Source: Micavibrio_A sp964423095 (GTDB taxonomy: Bacteria; Pseudomonadota; Alphaproteobacteria; Micavibrionales; Micavibrionaceae). Taken from it: 35,733 nucleotides of DNA. The stretch's first letter is position 1. Each line of letters opens with the position of its first letter. Positions 16,068 through 24,892 of the stretch are shown in pieces. Location: contig CAYRDI010000018.1 in NCBI GenBank assembly GCA_964423095.1, forward strand, positions 1 to 35,733. Reading direction: 5' to 3'. The translations under genes were made by a program, and so were the position numbers. The notes beneath the pieces were generated by a model that did no database searches, was not told the origin of the DNA, and saw only the letters and a program-made list of their open reading frames with translations.

Positions 16068-16885
16068 AAATCGAAATCTCCGTCTACGGCCTTTTTGCCT
16101 TCGGTCAGCGTGATATGTGCCTTTTTCCCGAACAGCAATTTTGAAAAATCCATGCCGGTGGGCGCGGAGATTTTCAACATTGCCCGTGTCTTATCATCGG
16201 GATCGCGCAAAATTTCCGGCGGTGTGGTGATCATGGTGCCCGGCACCTCTACAATCAGGTCTGTATCTTCAAACCCGTTTTTGGAAAAAGCCGTCACGAC
16301 AATCGCACTTTGCGACAACACCGTGTTGACCAAGGCCAGATCCGGCGTGCTGCGCGGACGGGCAAGCGATTCCCAGGCATTATCAAGAATCTGTTTGTCC
16401 ATCGTCCGGCCGGGATTTCCTGCATCGATCCTCTTTGCCATTTGTAACGATACAGGAATGCAAATGTCATGACAGATGACGATGTCGAGTTTCAAATGTA
16501 CATCCATCGGTTTACCTGATTCCAGGGGCGTTACTTTTAACGGCAACACAATCTGGTTGTTGTATCCAAAGCTGTTGATGTCAAAAACCGCAAACCGGCG
16601 GGGCGGCGGCCAGTAAATATCAACCGTTTTGACATTTTGTGATCCAGTCCAATCGAATGACGGTGGCAAACCGCTGTCCCCCGCCATCCGCCAATAGGTG
16701 TACCAGTCATCTTCCATCGCAAGGGCCAGACCCATATCGATCTTTTCCAAATTCCCCATCCCCTGTACGGAAGAAAGAAGTTTTGCGGTGATGTGGCTGC
16801 CCGCCGATTCTTCGCCCGTTTGGGCGTGCGCCAAAAACGGAAATGCCAGAACCAGAAAAAAGATGGTGAGTGTTTTTTTCATCAT
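16064..16885 (-). CDS. Periplasmic DsbD N-terminal-type (thiol:disulfide interchange) protein
   Basis: The 273-residue protein has a Sec signal peptide (1-21, ending AHAQ). The rest resembles the immunoglobulin-like N-terminal domain of DsbD/ScsB proteins: DDWYTYWRMAGDSGLPPSFDW (59-79), a YWPPPRRF motif and LDIVICHDICIPVS with Cys138 and Cys142 as the redox pair. Such domains pass electrons from the membrane part of DsbD to periplasmic thioredoxin-like partners. Here the membrane domain and C-terminal thioredoxin domain are absent, so the protein stands alone. It converges on mrcA with a four-base overlap and is divergent from the AlgH gene, 48 bases away. Confidence 0.8.
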   Translation of the reverse strand: MMKKTLTIFFLVLAFPFLAHAQTGEESAGSHITAKLLSSVQGMGNLEKIDMGLALAMEDDWYTYWRMAGDSGLPPSFDWTGSQNVKTVDIYWPPPRRFAVFDINSFGYNNQIVLPLKVTPLESGKPMDVHLKLDIVICHDICIPVSLQMAKRIDAGNPGRTMDKQILDNAWESLARPRSTPDLALVNTVLSQSAIVVTAFSKNGFEDTDLIVEVPGTMITTPPEILRDPDDKTRAMLKISAPTGMDFSKLLFGKKAHITLTEGKKAVDGDFDF

Positions 16886-16933
16886 GGGTGCCTTTGGTTG
16901 ATTTCATTCCCCCGCCATGAAACTATAGAAGAC

Positions 16934-17527
16934 ATGATCGCCAAAGACAATTCCGCCCGTTTTCATTCCATAAAAGGCCAGCTTTTGGTCGCGATGCCGC
17001 AAATGAACGACCCCCGTTTCCACCGTGCGGTCATTTTCATCGGTGCGCATGATGCGAAGGGAGCCATGGGCATGGTGATCAACAACCCTCTGCCGTCCCC
17101 CGATTTTGCCGATGTTTTGCGACAGGTGGGAATTTCCCCTGAAAGGCCGCTGGACGATGATCTGGCCGCCATGTCCGTGCGTGCGGGCGGCCCCGTGGAA
17201 ACCGTTCACGGGTTTTTGTTGCACAGTTCGGATTTTTCCCAAAAGGACACCATCCATATCGACGATCTGTTTTCGATCAGCGGCACCATCGATTCGTTGC
17301 GTGCCATCGTAAACGGCAACCGCCCCGAAAAAATGCTCTTTACACTGGGCTATGCCGGATGGGGTGCGGGGCAGTTGGAGCGGGAATTGCAGGACAATGT
17401 CTGGCTCACCTGTCCTTCGACGCTGGATCTCGTTTTTTCGACACGTCCCGAAGACATGTGGGACAAGGCTTTTGCCACCATCGGCGTCAACCCCGCGATG
17501 ATTTCAGGATTCGCGGGCCGCGCCTGA
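16934..17527 (+). CDS. YqgE/AlgH family protein (UPF0301)
   Basis: This 197-residue protein belongs to a widespread family of uncertain function; one member was named AlgH for an effect on alginate in Pseudomonas. Diagnostic segments are GQLLVAMPQMNDPRFHRAVIFI (about 15-36), GAMGMVINNPLP (43-54), GGPVE (81-85) and LGYAGWGAGQLERELQDNVWL (about 139-159). The frame is open upstream, but ATG 16934 gives the usual family N-terminus and follows AGAAG. The 3' end overlaps the converging GNAT gene by 24 bases. The gene appears monocistronic. Confidence 0.92.
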   Translation: MIAKDNSARFHSIKGQLLVAMPQMNDPRFHRAVIFIGAHDAKGAMGMVINNPLPSPDFADVLRQVGISPERPLDDDLAAMSVRAGGPVETVHGFLLHSSDFSQKDTIHIDDLFSISGTIDSLRAIVNGNRPEKMLFTLGYAGWGAGQLERELQDNVWLTCPSTLDLVFSTRPEDMWDKAFATIGVNPAMISGFAGRA

Positions 17528-18106
17528 CGAAAAATCCGCCGCATTCAACCCATACAGAACATGATCGCGGCGTGCGCCGTCAATCTGGATATAGGACCGC
17601 GCAAAGCCTTCTTCGGCAAAGCCCAGACGTTCTAACATCCGGCGGCTGCGGTGATTGTGCGGCAATGTCGCGGCGTTGATCCGTGCGAGCGCCAGATGTG
17701 CAAACGCGTAATGAAGAACGGCCGCGGCCGCCTCCCCCATATAGCCATGACCTTGGGAAAGTTCATCCAGCCAGTAGCCGAGCGAGGCATATTGCGCCGC
17801 GCCGCGCGCAACATTGTTCAGATTAATTCCCCCGATCAGGCGATCTTCGCAAAAGATCAAAAACGCATAGGTTTTGTCTTCCTGCCAGTCACGCGCCAGA
17901 CGTTCGACCCTGCGTTTAAAAAAGGATTCGGATAAACATTGTTCCGGCCATGTGGGTTCAAAGGGTTGCAGATAATCGTGATTGAGGGCGCGCACCGTGC
18001 GCCAGCCATCAAAATCAAAAATATTGGCTGGGCGAAGAACAAGGCGGGGCGTGGTCAGGTGCGTTCCCACCGCCCCGTCCCTTTCTTTTTTGCCAAGACC
18101 CAGCAT
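17504..18106 (-). CDS. GNAT-family N-acetyltransferase (RimJ/RimL type)
   Basis: This 200-residue acetyltransferase resembles the RimJ/RimL group that acetylates protein N-termini or small amines. The N-terminal TTPRLVLRPANIFDFDGW is the usual opening, ASLGYWLDELSQGHGYMGEAAAAVLHYAF contains the acetyl-CoA loop (QGHGYMGEA in place of QGKGYATEA), and ARINAATLPHNHRSRRMLERLGFAEEGFAR is the C-terminal fold marker. The acceptor is unknown. It lies 5 bases downstream of the M16 peptidase gene on the same strand, so they are probably one transcript with thrC. Its 3' end overlaps the AlgH-family gene. Confidence 0.87.
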   Translation of the reverse strand: MLGLGKKERDGAVGTHLTTPRLVLRPANIFDFDGWRTVRALNHDYLQPFEPTWPEQCLSESFFKRRVERLARDWQEDKTYAFLIFCEDRLIGGINLNNVARGAAQYASLGYWLDELSQGHGYMGEAAAAVLHYAFAHLALARINAATLPHNHRSRRMLERLGFAEEGFARSYIQIDGARRDHVLYGLNAADFSSGAARES

Positions 18107-18111
18107 GGTTT

Positions 18112-19374
18112 TTACGCCGCCAGTCTTTTTTCGATTTTTTCGTAAGATTCAAGCCCCTTGATCGGCCCCAGTGCCGCCACTGTGGGTTTTCCGGTAAAGA
18201 TTTTCTGGGCCAGCTTTTGAATGCCGTAAACCGTAATGGCATCCACCTGAGCGATCACGCGGTCAATGTCCGGTGTGCGGTGGAAATTGATCAGGTATTT
18301 TGCCTGACGGTTCGCACGGGACAACATGGATTCACGGGACATCAAAATGCCTGCCTTGATCTGTGCCTTTGCGCGGGCCAGTTCCGCCTCCCCCACAGGA
18401 TCCTGCATGATCTTGACGATTTCATCGCAGGTGACGGGGATCAGTTCGTTCAGATGTTCGGGGCCAGTACCAGCATAGATTTCAAACTGCCCGTCATCAT
18501 GATAGGAGGTGTGTGAGGAATAGATGGAATAAACCAGCCCGCGTTTTTCACGGATTTCCTGAAACAGACGGGAGGACATACCACCGCCCATCACCGTGCC
18601 GAGAAGGAGCGCGGTGTAAAAGTCCGGATCTTCACGCCCGATCCCCCGGAATCCCAGAACGACATGGCTTTGTTCCAGATCTTTTTCCGCCCGCATATCG
18701 CCGCCCATGTAAACGGCCGGGGCCATTTTTTCGGTTTTATTGGGCGGAAGATCGGCAAACATGGTCTGCGCCATCGCAACGAAATGATCGTGTTCCACAT
18801 TCCCCGCCGCAGAAATCACGAGTTTGTCCGGCGTATAAAAACGATGCACATAATCATAGAGCGTTTCACGGGTCATATTCTGGATGATGTCTTCACGGCC
18901 CAGAATGGGGGCCCCCAGCGATTGACCCGGATAAGCGGTCGCCTGATATTGATCGAACACCACATCATCCGGCGTATCGTTCGTCATGTTGATTTCCTGA
19001 ATGATCACGCCGCGTTCTTTTTCCAGTTCGTGATCGGGAAAAGTCGGCCGCTGGATAATGTCAGAGAGGATATCCATGGCCAGCGGCAAATCATTTTTCA
19101 AAAGATGGATGTAATAGGCCGTGATCTCACGCGATGTATAGGCGTTGATCTGACCGCCCACATCTTCGATCGCTTCGGCAATTTGCCGCGCGCTGCGCGT
19201 GGGCGTGCCGTTGAACAGCATATGTTCGACCATGTGGGCAACGCCATTGTGTTTCAAATCTTCGTTGCGGGTACCGACATCCGCCCAAGCCCCCACGGCC
19301 ACTGTTTCCATTTCGGGAACCGTGTCGGTGATGATGCGCAGGCCAGAGTCGAGGGTGGTTGTTTTGATGCTCAT
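18112..19374 (-). CDS. M16 zinc peptidase (processing-peptidase-like)
   Basis: This 420-residue metallopeptidase of the pitrilysin/mitochondrial processing peptidase family carries the inverted zinc motif HxxEH at His47, Glu50 and His51 (HMVEHMLFNG), with the distal ligand Glu127 in VIIQEINM. The second half has the family's inactive-domain signature (GGGMSSRLFQEIREKRGLVYSIYS). Alphaproteobacteria commonly encode one such protein beside thrC, and it is regarded as the relative of the mitochondrial processing peptidase beta subunit. Its ATG overlaps the thrC stop by four bases, so the two are translationally coupled. The natural substrate is not evident from sequence. Confidence 0.93.
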   Translation of the reverse strand: MSIKTTTLDSGLRIITDTVPEMETVAVGAWADVGTRNEDLKHNGVAHMVEHMLFNGTPTRSARQIAEAIEDVGGQINAYTSREITAYYIHLLKNDLPLAMDILSDIIQRPTFPDHELEKERGVIIQEINMTNDTPDDVVFDQYQATAYPGQSLGAPILGREDIIQNMTRETLYDYVHRFYTPDKLVISAAGNVEHDHFVAMAQTMFADLPPNKTEKMAPAVYMGGDMRAEKDLEQSHVVLGFRGIGREDPDFYTALLLGTVMGGGMSSRLFQEIREKRGLVYSIYSSHTSYHDDGQFEIYAGTGPEHLNELIPVTCDEIVKIMQDPVGEAELARAKAQIKAGILMSRESMLSRANRQAKYLINFHRTPDIDRVIAQVDAITVYGIQKLAQKIFTGKPTVAALGPIKGLESYEKIEKRLAA

Positions 19375-20768
19375 GCGTTTCTCTTTTCCTTGATAAAGCC
19401 CTTGATCACTTCAGGATCGTTGGGCAGGACGGTGACAATCTCTTTCCGATCATATAAATCGGCCAGATGCGGGGGCAAGCCGGGACGAATTCCGGTTGCC
19501 TTTTCAACGGCATCGGGGAATTTGGCCGGATGAGCGCAGGCAAGTGCCACCACGGGCGTTTTTGGATGACGTTCCGACGACCATGCCGCGAACAGGCCCA
19601 CCGCCGTGTGCGGATCGATCATATAGCCGCCGGTTTCCTTGTAACAACGGGACATAACGGTCAGGGTCTGGTCATCCGAACAGCGATAGGCTTCGAACAC
19701 ATCCCGCGCTTCTTTCATGTGTTTTTCGGTCAGGGTGTATTCGCCCGCCTTTTTGAATTGTTCCATGCAGGCGCGGATGCTATCCGCATCACGGTCCAGA
19801 AGATCGAAAAGGAAGCGTTCGAAATTGCTGGACACCTGGATGTCCATACTGGGTGACAAGGATGGTTCGACGATACCCGCCGTCATGCTGCCCGTTTCAA
19901 AAAAACGGGTCAGGATGTCGTTGCGGTTGGAACCGATCACGAGCCGTTCGACGGGCAGTCCCATTTTCATGGCGCAATAACCGGCATAGACATTGCCGAA
20001 ATTCCCCGTCGGTACGGCAAACCGGATTTTATCGTTGCCGGTTCGGTTCAACGCCACGGCCGCCGTGAAATAATAAACGATCTGGGCCATGATCCGCGCC
20101 CAGTTGATGGAATTGACCGCCGACAAATGCATTTCATCCCGGAACGCCGCATCACCAAACAACGTCTTGACGATGTTCTGGCAATCATCGAAATGCCCCT
20201 GCAATGCAATGTTAAAGACGTTGGGGGAATCCACCGTGGTCATCTGGCGGCGTTGCACCTCTGATGTCCGGCCTTCCGGGTGGAGAATAAAAATATCGAT
20301 ATGTTTGCAATCCTTGCACGCCTCAATCGCTGCCGATCCCGTATCGCCGGATGTAGCCCCGACGATGGTTACGCGTTGCCCGCGTTTTTCCAGCGTGTAA
20401 TCGAACAGACGGCCCAGCAATTGCAGCGCGTAATCCTTGAACGCCAGCGTCGGCCCGTGAAAGAGTTCCATGGCCCAGGCGGAGGGCGCGATCTGTACCA
20501 GCGGGGCCGCCGCCGTGTGGTTGAAATTGTTTTCATAGGTTTCGGTGATCATATCCCGCAAATCACCATCGGGGATGTCACCGCCGACGAAGGGATGGAT
20601 GATCCGGTAGGCGATGTCGGGATAGGCGAGGCCCGAAAGGTCGTCCATATCGATCGTCGGCCATGTTGTGGGAACGTACAAGCCCCCGTCCGGGGCCAGA
20701 CCGGCCAGAAGAACATCGGTAAAACTTTTGGGGGTTTTGTCCCCGCGGGTGGAAATATAACGGATCAT
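19371..20768 (-). CDS. thrC: Threonine synthase
   Basis: This PLP enzyme converts O-phosphohomoserine to threonine. The protein has 465 residues, typical of the long proteobacterial form. The N-terminus MIRYISTRGDKTPKSFTDVLLAGLAPDGGLYVP is diagnostic (shown here across residues 1-33), and PLP binds Lys111 in PTLAFKDYALQ. GATSGDTGSAAIEA and PTGNFGNVYAGY give the phosphate-binding loops. It is the first gene of a likely thrC-M16 peptidase-GNAT transcript. The converging or upstream M32 gene ends 54 bases before its start on the same strand, with no terminator visible between. Confidence 0.96.
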   Translation of the reverse strand: MIRYISTRGDKTPKSFTDVLLAGLAPDGGLYVPTTWPTIDMDDLSGLAYPDIAYRIIHPFVGGDIPDGDLRDMITETYENNFNHTAAAPLVQIAPSAWAMELFHGPTLAFKDYALQLLGRLFDYTLEKRGQRVTIVGATSGDTGSAAIEACKDCKHIDIFILHPEGRTSEVQRRQMTTVDSPNVFNIALQGHFDDCQNIVKTLFGDAAFRDEMHLSAVNSINWARIMAQIVYYFTAAVALNRTGNDKIRFAVPTGNFGNVYAGYCAMKMGLPVERLVIGSNRNDILTRFFETGSMTAGIVEPSLSPSMDIQVSSNFERFLFDLLDRDADSIRACMEQFKKAGEYTLTEKHMKEARDVFEAYRCSDDQTLTVMSRCYKETGGYMIDPHTAVGLFAAWSSERHPKTPVVALACAHPAKFPDAVEKATGIRPGLPPHLADLYDRKEIVTVLPNDPEVIKGFIKEKRNA

Positions 20769-20822
20769 GGGGTCTTTTTAAGCACAGTTCGAAGGGGATG
20801 CCAAGCGGGCCGGACGGGTGGA

Positions 20823-22526
20823 TCAGGCAACCTCTAAGTATCTGTCCTGTAAATGGGAAATCAACGGCCCGGGGGTCAGTTTCGTTCCCGTGACATGCTC
20901 CAGAAGGTCATCCGTGCGCATCAGGCGGCCCTGACGGTAAATCCGGTCCGCCAGCCACATCTGAACGGGGATGAAATCCCCTTGCAGCATCAGTTCGGGG
21001 ATATTCTGGATGTCGCGTTTCATTTTATCGTAAATTTGCGCCGCGATCATGTGGCCGATCGTGTAGGACGGGAAATAGCCGAATTTTCCGACGAACCAGT
21101 GGACATCCTGCAAACAACCCTGCGCATGGGTTTTGGGCTCGACGCCCAGCAATTCCTTCATCCCCGCATTCCACGCATCGGGCAGGTCTTTGACCGCAAG
21201 TCTGCCCGCGATCATATCCCGTTCCAGTTTCATACGTAGGCGAATGTGGAAGAAATACGTGACTTCATCCGCGCTCTTTCTATCCACGCCCGGTTTCACA
21301 TAGGTTTTGAGACGGTAAAGATTCTCCGCCGTCATCGCGGAATCGCCGAATTTCTGGAACAACCCTTCGACGCGTGGCGCGAGATAGCGGAAGAACTCCT
21401 TTGTCCGGCCGAGAATCATTTCGACGAGCAAGGCTTGTGATTCCTGCATCGCGGCCCCCAGATCCTGCCCCACCGGCTGGTAACGCCAGACTTCGCGCGG
21501 CAGACCTTGAATATAAATACCGTGCCCGCCTTCATGCAGCGCGCTTTTCATCGAGTCCAGAAAATTCGTGGCATCGGATGTTTTGATCACAAGCCGCGTA
21601 TCATCGGGCGTTCCGCCCTCTACCGGATTGTGGCCGGTTTCATAAAGCCCGCCGCGTTCGAAATCAAACCCCAGAACTTTCAGCAAGCTCCGGTTCAGCC
21701 ACATTTGCTGCGCCGATGGAAACGGACCGGTCAGCGGGATGGGTTCTGCGCGTTTCCCCTGCTCTTCCAATATCCACGGCAATAATTCTTTTAGTTTTTC
21801 TTCCATGCGGTCAAAAAGATGATCGACATCGGTCAGGCGTGCGCCCGGCATATATTCGCGCATCAATGCCTGATAGAGCGGATCTGTGGCATGGTCGTTG
21901 TCTTTGAGCACCTTCGTTTCGGCAATCCGGCGTTGCAGGTCGATCATGTCCTCTAAAAAAGGACGCGCTTCCTCCCAGTCGTCACAACGCAAAACATCAC
22001 GGTGTTTACGCCTGCCTTCATAGGCAAGGCGCGCCTTTTTTTCCATCAGATCGGATGGCACCTGTGCCACATGGCGATACATGGTTTCCATTTCACGCAG
22101 ATTTGCGCAATCCCATGAATCCCAACGGCCGGGCGATTTTTTTTCGTGCGCACGCGCGTCATCGATCAAATTCGCGATCTTTTCATCGGCCAGTTCTTCA
22201 TGCATGCGGCGATACAAAAACGCGATCTGGCCAAGCCGGCTTTTATATGCCCCTTCGGGCATGGCCGTCAGGAAATCGCGACCCAGCGTTTCGGCAATCG
22301 CATTCATACGGCCGATGTCACGGAATTCCATCTTCAAGTCCATATAGGCCCTGGATGCGTGTTCTTCATATTGTTTGGTGTGGGGATAATCATCGGGTTT
22401 GCGCGGCGGCGGCAGGCGGAGAAGTTCGTCGGGGGGTGTGGGCACAACCGAAAACACCCGGTCCAGATAAGGAAGCGTGGCGGCCCAGGCCTTGACCCGG
22501 TTCCAGTAATCTTTTCCGTGCGCCAT
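20823..22526 (-). CDS. M32 family metallocarboxypeptidase
   Basis: This zinc carboxypeptidase of the Taq/Pfu type removes C-terminal residues from peptides. It has 567 residues against about 500 for typical members; the extra length is N-terminal. HEGGH at 331-335 supplies His331, Glu332 and His335, and QESQ (Glu362) supplies the third ligand. Other M32 markers are DDTRL (308-312) and GCLQDVHW near the C-terminus. Two signature positions differ: the usual HPF is HNPV, and HESQ is QESQ. The catalytic residues are kept, so it is probably active. An AAGGA ribosome site precedes the ATG. Its 3' neighbour is thrC. Confidence 0.88.
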   Translation of the reverse strand: MAHGKDYWNRVKAWAATLPYLDRVFSVVPTPPDELLRLPPPRKPDDYPHTKQYEEHASRAYMDLKMEFRDIGRMNAIAETLGRDFLTAMPEGAYKSRLGQIAFLYRRMHEELADEKIANLIDDARAHEKKSPGRWDSWDCANLREMETMYRHVAQVPSDLMEKKARLAYEGRRKHRDVLRCDDWEEARPFLEDMIDLQRRIAETKVLKDNDHATDPLYQALMREYMPGARLTDVDHLFDRMEEKLKELLPWILEEQGKRAEPIPLTGPFPSAQQMWLNRSLLKVLGFDFERGGLYETGHNPVEGGTPDDTRLVIKTSDATNFLDSMKSALHEGGHGIYIQGLPREVWRYQPVGQDLGAAMQESQALLVEMILGRTKEFFRYLAPRVEGLFQKFGDSAMTAENLYRLKTYVKPGVDRKSADEVTYFFHIRLRMKLERDMIAGRLAVKDLPDAWNAGMKELLGVEPKTHAQGCLQDVHWFVGKFGYFPSYTIGHMIAAQIYDKMKRDIQNIPELMLQGDFIPVQMWLADRIYRQGRLMRTDDLLEHVTGTKLTPGPLISHLQDRYLEVA

Positions 22527-22649
22527 GTATTAACAATCCTTAATGAAGTGTTGACCGCCGGGGAAAGTCCGGTAGAGGCGGGATCGGTGTTACCGGTCAA
22601 CTATGGTCATAATATGACAGTTCGAAAAAATGCGAAAGGGGAAAAGGAA

Positions 22650-22680
22650 ACGCCCGCCCCGGAAAGGCCGGCGCGGGCGT
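22650..22680 (-). terminator. Second hairpin downstream of the histone-like gene
   Basis: ACGCCCGC at 22650-22657 pairs with GCGGGCGT at 22673-22680, with further pairing inside. On the minus strand it is followed by TTTCCTTTTCC; on the plus strand by CTAAAAAG. It backs up the hairpin at 22684-22711. Confidence 0.5.
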
Positions 22681-22683
22681 CTA

Positions 22684-22711
22684 AAAAGCAAAAAGCTCGC
22701 TATGAAGCGAG
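22684..22711 (-). terminator. Intrinsic terminator of the histone-like gene
   Basis: CTCGCT at 22696-22701 pairs with AGCGAG at 22706-22711 around a 4-base loop. On the minus strand it is followed by GCTTTTTGCTTTTT. It begins one base after the histone-like stop codon. Confidence 0.7.
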
Positions 22712-22712
22712 A

Positions 22713-22931
22713 TTATTTCTTTTTCTTTGCAACTTTTTTCTTAGCAGCGGGTTTTTTCTTCGCTACTTTTTTAACCGTTTTCGTGGCTTTTTTAACGGTT
22801 TTTTTCTTCGCTACTTTTTTCTTAGCAGCAGGTTTTTTCTTAGCAACTTTTTTCTTTGCTGTCTTTTTCACAACAGACGTTGCCATTTTCTTTGCCGGTT
22901 TTTTAGCGGCAGGTTTTTTCTTCGTAGCCAT
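22713..22931 (-). CDS. Histone H1-like Lys/Ala-rich protein
   Basis: The 72-residue protein is almost only Lys, Ala, Thr, Val and Pro, in repeated KKKPAAKKKVAKKK-type blocks, so it should be very basic and disordered. It resembles the tails of eukaryotic H1 and bacterial H1-like proteins that bind and compact DNA. Three near-copies of KKPAAKKKVAKKK lie at about 32-44, 57-69 and partly at the N-terminus. ATG 22940 is also in frame, but AAGGAG sits directly against it and 9 bases from ATG 22931, so I choose 22931. A double terminator follows. An AT-rich 213-base gap upstream probably holds its promoter. It is monocistronic, lying between the antiporter and M32 genes. Confidence 0.85.
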   Translation of the reverse strand: MATKKKPAAKKPAKKMATSVVKKTAKKKVAKKKPAAKKKVAKKKTVKKATKTVKKVAKKKPAAKKKVAKKKK

Positions 22932-23144
22932 AGTTTCCATCTCCTTAAGTATTTGGAAAGTTCCCCTGATGATCTCAAAGGAAGGTTAAGAAAGTACTTA
23001 CACGCGAATCAGTGTACTCCATTTTCAATATAAAAAAAATGATTTCTGTAATAGGCAACCAAAAACCCACAACTGTGACTCAAATGACACACCCCGCGCG
23101 GGCATGTGCGGACAAATAGATTGCCTGTGCCAACCCTTAAAAAG

Positions 23145-24377
23145 TTACTTCAGGACAAGTTTTGAAACCCGTTTGAAGGACGTGCCCTGCACCATGATAG
23201 AAAAGAGCACGACAACATAGGTCAGTGTCAGAATCACGGATTTTTCCGGCCCTTCGGGCAGGGACAAGGCCATCGCAATCGACAAGCCGCCGCGCAGCCC
23301 GCCCCATGTCATCATGCGGATCGTGCCGCGTTCAAAGGGTTGCCACAGGCGCATGATGGTGATGGGCAGGCCGACGCTGACCAGCCGCCCGAAGAGGACG
23401 GCAAATATAACCAACCCGCCCAATATCAGGTTTTCCTTGGCAAAGGTGATGATGATCATTTCCAGACCGATCAGCAGGAAGAGCACATCGTTCATGATTT
23501 CATCCAGCAACTGCCAGAAGGTATCCACGTGTTCGCGGGTTTTGGCGGTCATACCCTTTTCGCGGCCCTGGTTGCCGATGATCAGCCCGGCCGCAACCAT
23601 ACAGAGCGGTGCGGAAACATGCAGCGATTCGGCCAGAACGTACCCCCCCGATACCAATGCGAGGGTGAGCATGGTTTCGGTTTTATATTCATCGATCGAG
23701 GCCATGAATTTATAGACAATCCAGCCCAGCCCCCCGCCGAGCAGCAGCCCGCCAGCGGCTTCGCGGGCCAGATCATAGAAAAATTCGTGCATTTCAAACC
23801 CTTCGGCATGGACGGCCATGCCGAACAGGGACAAGAAGATCACAACCCCCACCCCGTCATTGAACAGGCTTTCGCCGCCGATCTTCATATAGAGCGTCTT
23901 CGACACCCCGATTTGTTTCAAAATGCTTAACACGGCGATCGGGTCCGTGGGCGAAATCAACGCGCCGAAGAGCAGCGCGTAAAGATAGGGCATCGGCACC
24001 CCGATCACCCCCGCGAGCCACCAGGTCAGCGTCCCGATGATCAGCGTGGCCAGCATAACACCCACCGTAGCGAGCACCGTGACCGGCAGGCGGACGTTTT
24101 TAAGGTCATTCAGGTTGATATGCAGCGCGCCCGCAAACAAAAGGAAGGAGAGCATCACATGAAGGACAAGATCGGAAAAGTCGATCTGCGCAATCATATC
24201 ACGCAAAAGATCGACATCGAACAGCCCCGCCTTCCCGATGGCCAGAACGAACATCGAAAAGAGCAGCGCGAACGCCATGTGGCCGATGGTGGAGGGCAGC
24301 CGGAACAATTTATAGTTCACGTACCCGCCGATGGCGGCGAAGGTCAAGATAATGGCAACGATCTGGAAGATGGTCAT
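23145..24377 (-). CDS. CPA1-family Na+/H+ antiporter
   Basis: This inner-membrane cation:proton antiporter of the NhaP/NHE type exchanges Na+ (or K+) for H+. It has 410 residues and about 12 hydrophobic segments. Conserved features are SPTDPIAVLSIL (142-153), the ND pair Asn173-Asp174 in ESLFNDGVGVVIF that marks the electroneutral or CPA1 branch, and TWGGLRGGLSIAMALSLP near the C-terminus. There is no long cytosolic regulatory tail. It follows the BLUF gene on the same strand after 85 bases. A GC-rich hairpin lies in that gap but without a T run in the right direction, so read-through from guaA-BLUF is possible. Confidence 0.93.
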   Translation of the reverse strand: MTIFQIVAIILTFAAIGGYVNYKLFRLPSTIGHMAFALLFSMFVLAIGKAGLFDVDLLRDMIAQIDFSDLVLHVMLSFLLFAGALHINLNDLKNVRLPVTVLATVGVMLATLIIGTLTWWLAGVIGVPMPYLYALLFGALISPTDPIAVLSILKQIGVSKTLYMKIGGESLFNDGVGVVIFLSLFGMAVHAEGFEMHEFFYDLAREAAGGLLLGGGLGWIVYKFMASIDEYKTETMLTLALVSGGYVLAESLHVSAPLCMVAAGLIIGNQGREKGMTAKTREHVDTFWQLLDEIMNDVLFLLIGLEMIIITFAKENLILGGLVIFAVLFGRLVSVGLPITIMRLWQPFERGTIRMMTWGGLRGGLSIAMALSLPEGPEKSVILTLTYVVVLFSIMVQGTSFKRVSKLVLK

Positions 24378-24462
24378 GGGGCGGGCCTTTTTTATTGCCC
24401 CATGATAAGGGAAAAAATACGGGCCGACAATTCCAAGGGGGTGTGCCCCCCCTTTTTCCGAC

Positions 24463-24885
24463 CTACGCGACCTTTTGCCGCAACAGGGTTTTATAATAGA
24501 AGACGAGGGTATCCGCCTTTGGCAGCAGGTTCTTCTGGAACCCCTCCGTCAATGCCTTGACCGTGGCGCGGTCAAAAACGGATGTATCGTCCAGCCGGAA
24601 AACATCCATGTTCCAGTGGCCGAACCCGCGTTCTTCCACCGGCGTATCGAGCAGGATTTCGATGTCTTTATGACGGTCATCGCCCGCGATGTTTTTCATC
24701 AGCTGGCGAAGGCTTGCCTCCTCGCCCTCGATCACCTGCAAAAACCGGCCATTGACCAGAAACAAAACGCCAGAAATATTGCGGGCAAGGTTTTCGCGTT
24801 TGGCAACCTTGACGATATCGTCCACCTGTCTGTCCAACGCTTCGCCGGCGACGTTAACATCACTGATATAGGCGATCATGTGCAT
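24463..24885 (-). CDS. BLUF-domain blue-light photoreceptor
   Basis: This 140-residue protein is a single BLUF (FAD-binding blue-light sensor) domain with a short helical tail. Key photocycle residues match AppA: Tyr6 (AppA Tyr21), Asn32 (Asn45), Gln50 in GRFLQVIEG (Gln63), Trp91 and Met93 in FGHWNM (Trp104, Met106). The Asn-Gln, Gln-Trp and Trp-Met spacings are identical to AppA; the Tyr-Asn spacing is two longer. There is no output domain, so it probably signals by protein contact. The longer frame upstream is rejected because it lies inside guaA; ATG 24885 lies 7 bases after the guaA stop and uses GGGAG as ribosome site. ATG 24879 is an alternative. Confidence 0.88.
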   Translation of the reverse strand: MHMIAYISDVNVAGEALDRQVDDIVKVAKRENLARNISGVLFLVNGRFLQVIEGEEASLRQLMKNIAGDDRHKDIEILLDTPVEERGFGHWNMDVFRLDDTSVFDRATVKALTEGFQKNLLPKADTLVFYYKTLLRQKVA

Positions 24886-24892
24886 GGGTCTA

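Noticed and set aside
18664..19533. 289-codon plus-strand open frame
   Set aside because: It is antisense to the M16 peptidase and thrC, with no ribosome site or recognisable motif.
22630..22989. Very hydrophobic Phe/Ala plus-strand frame
   Set aside because: It is the reverse-strand shadow of the Lys/Ala histone-like repeat; the minus strand has the ribosome site and terminator.
24435..24457. GC-rich hairpin between the BLUF and antiporter genes
   Set aside because: Its T run is on the plus strand, opposite to the genes, so it is not a good terminator for them.
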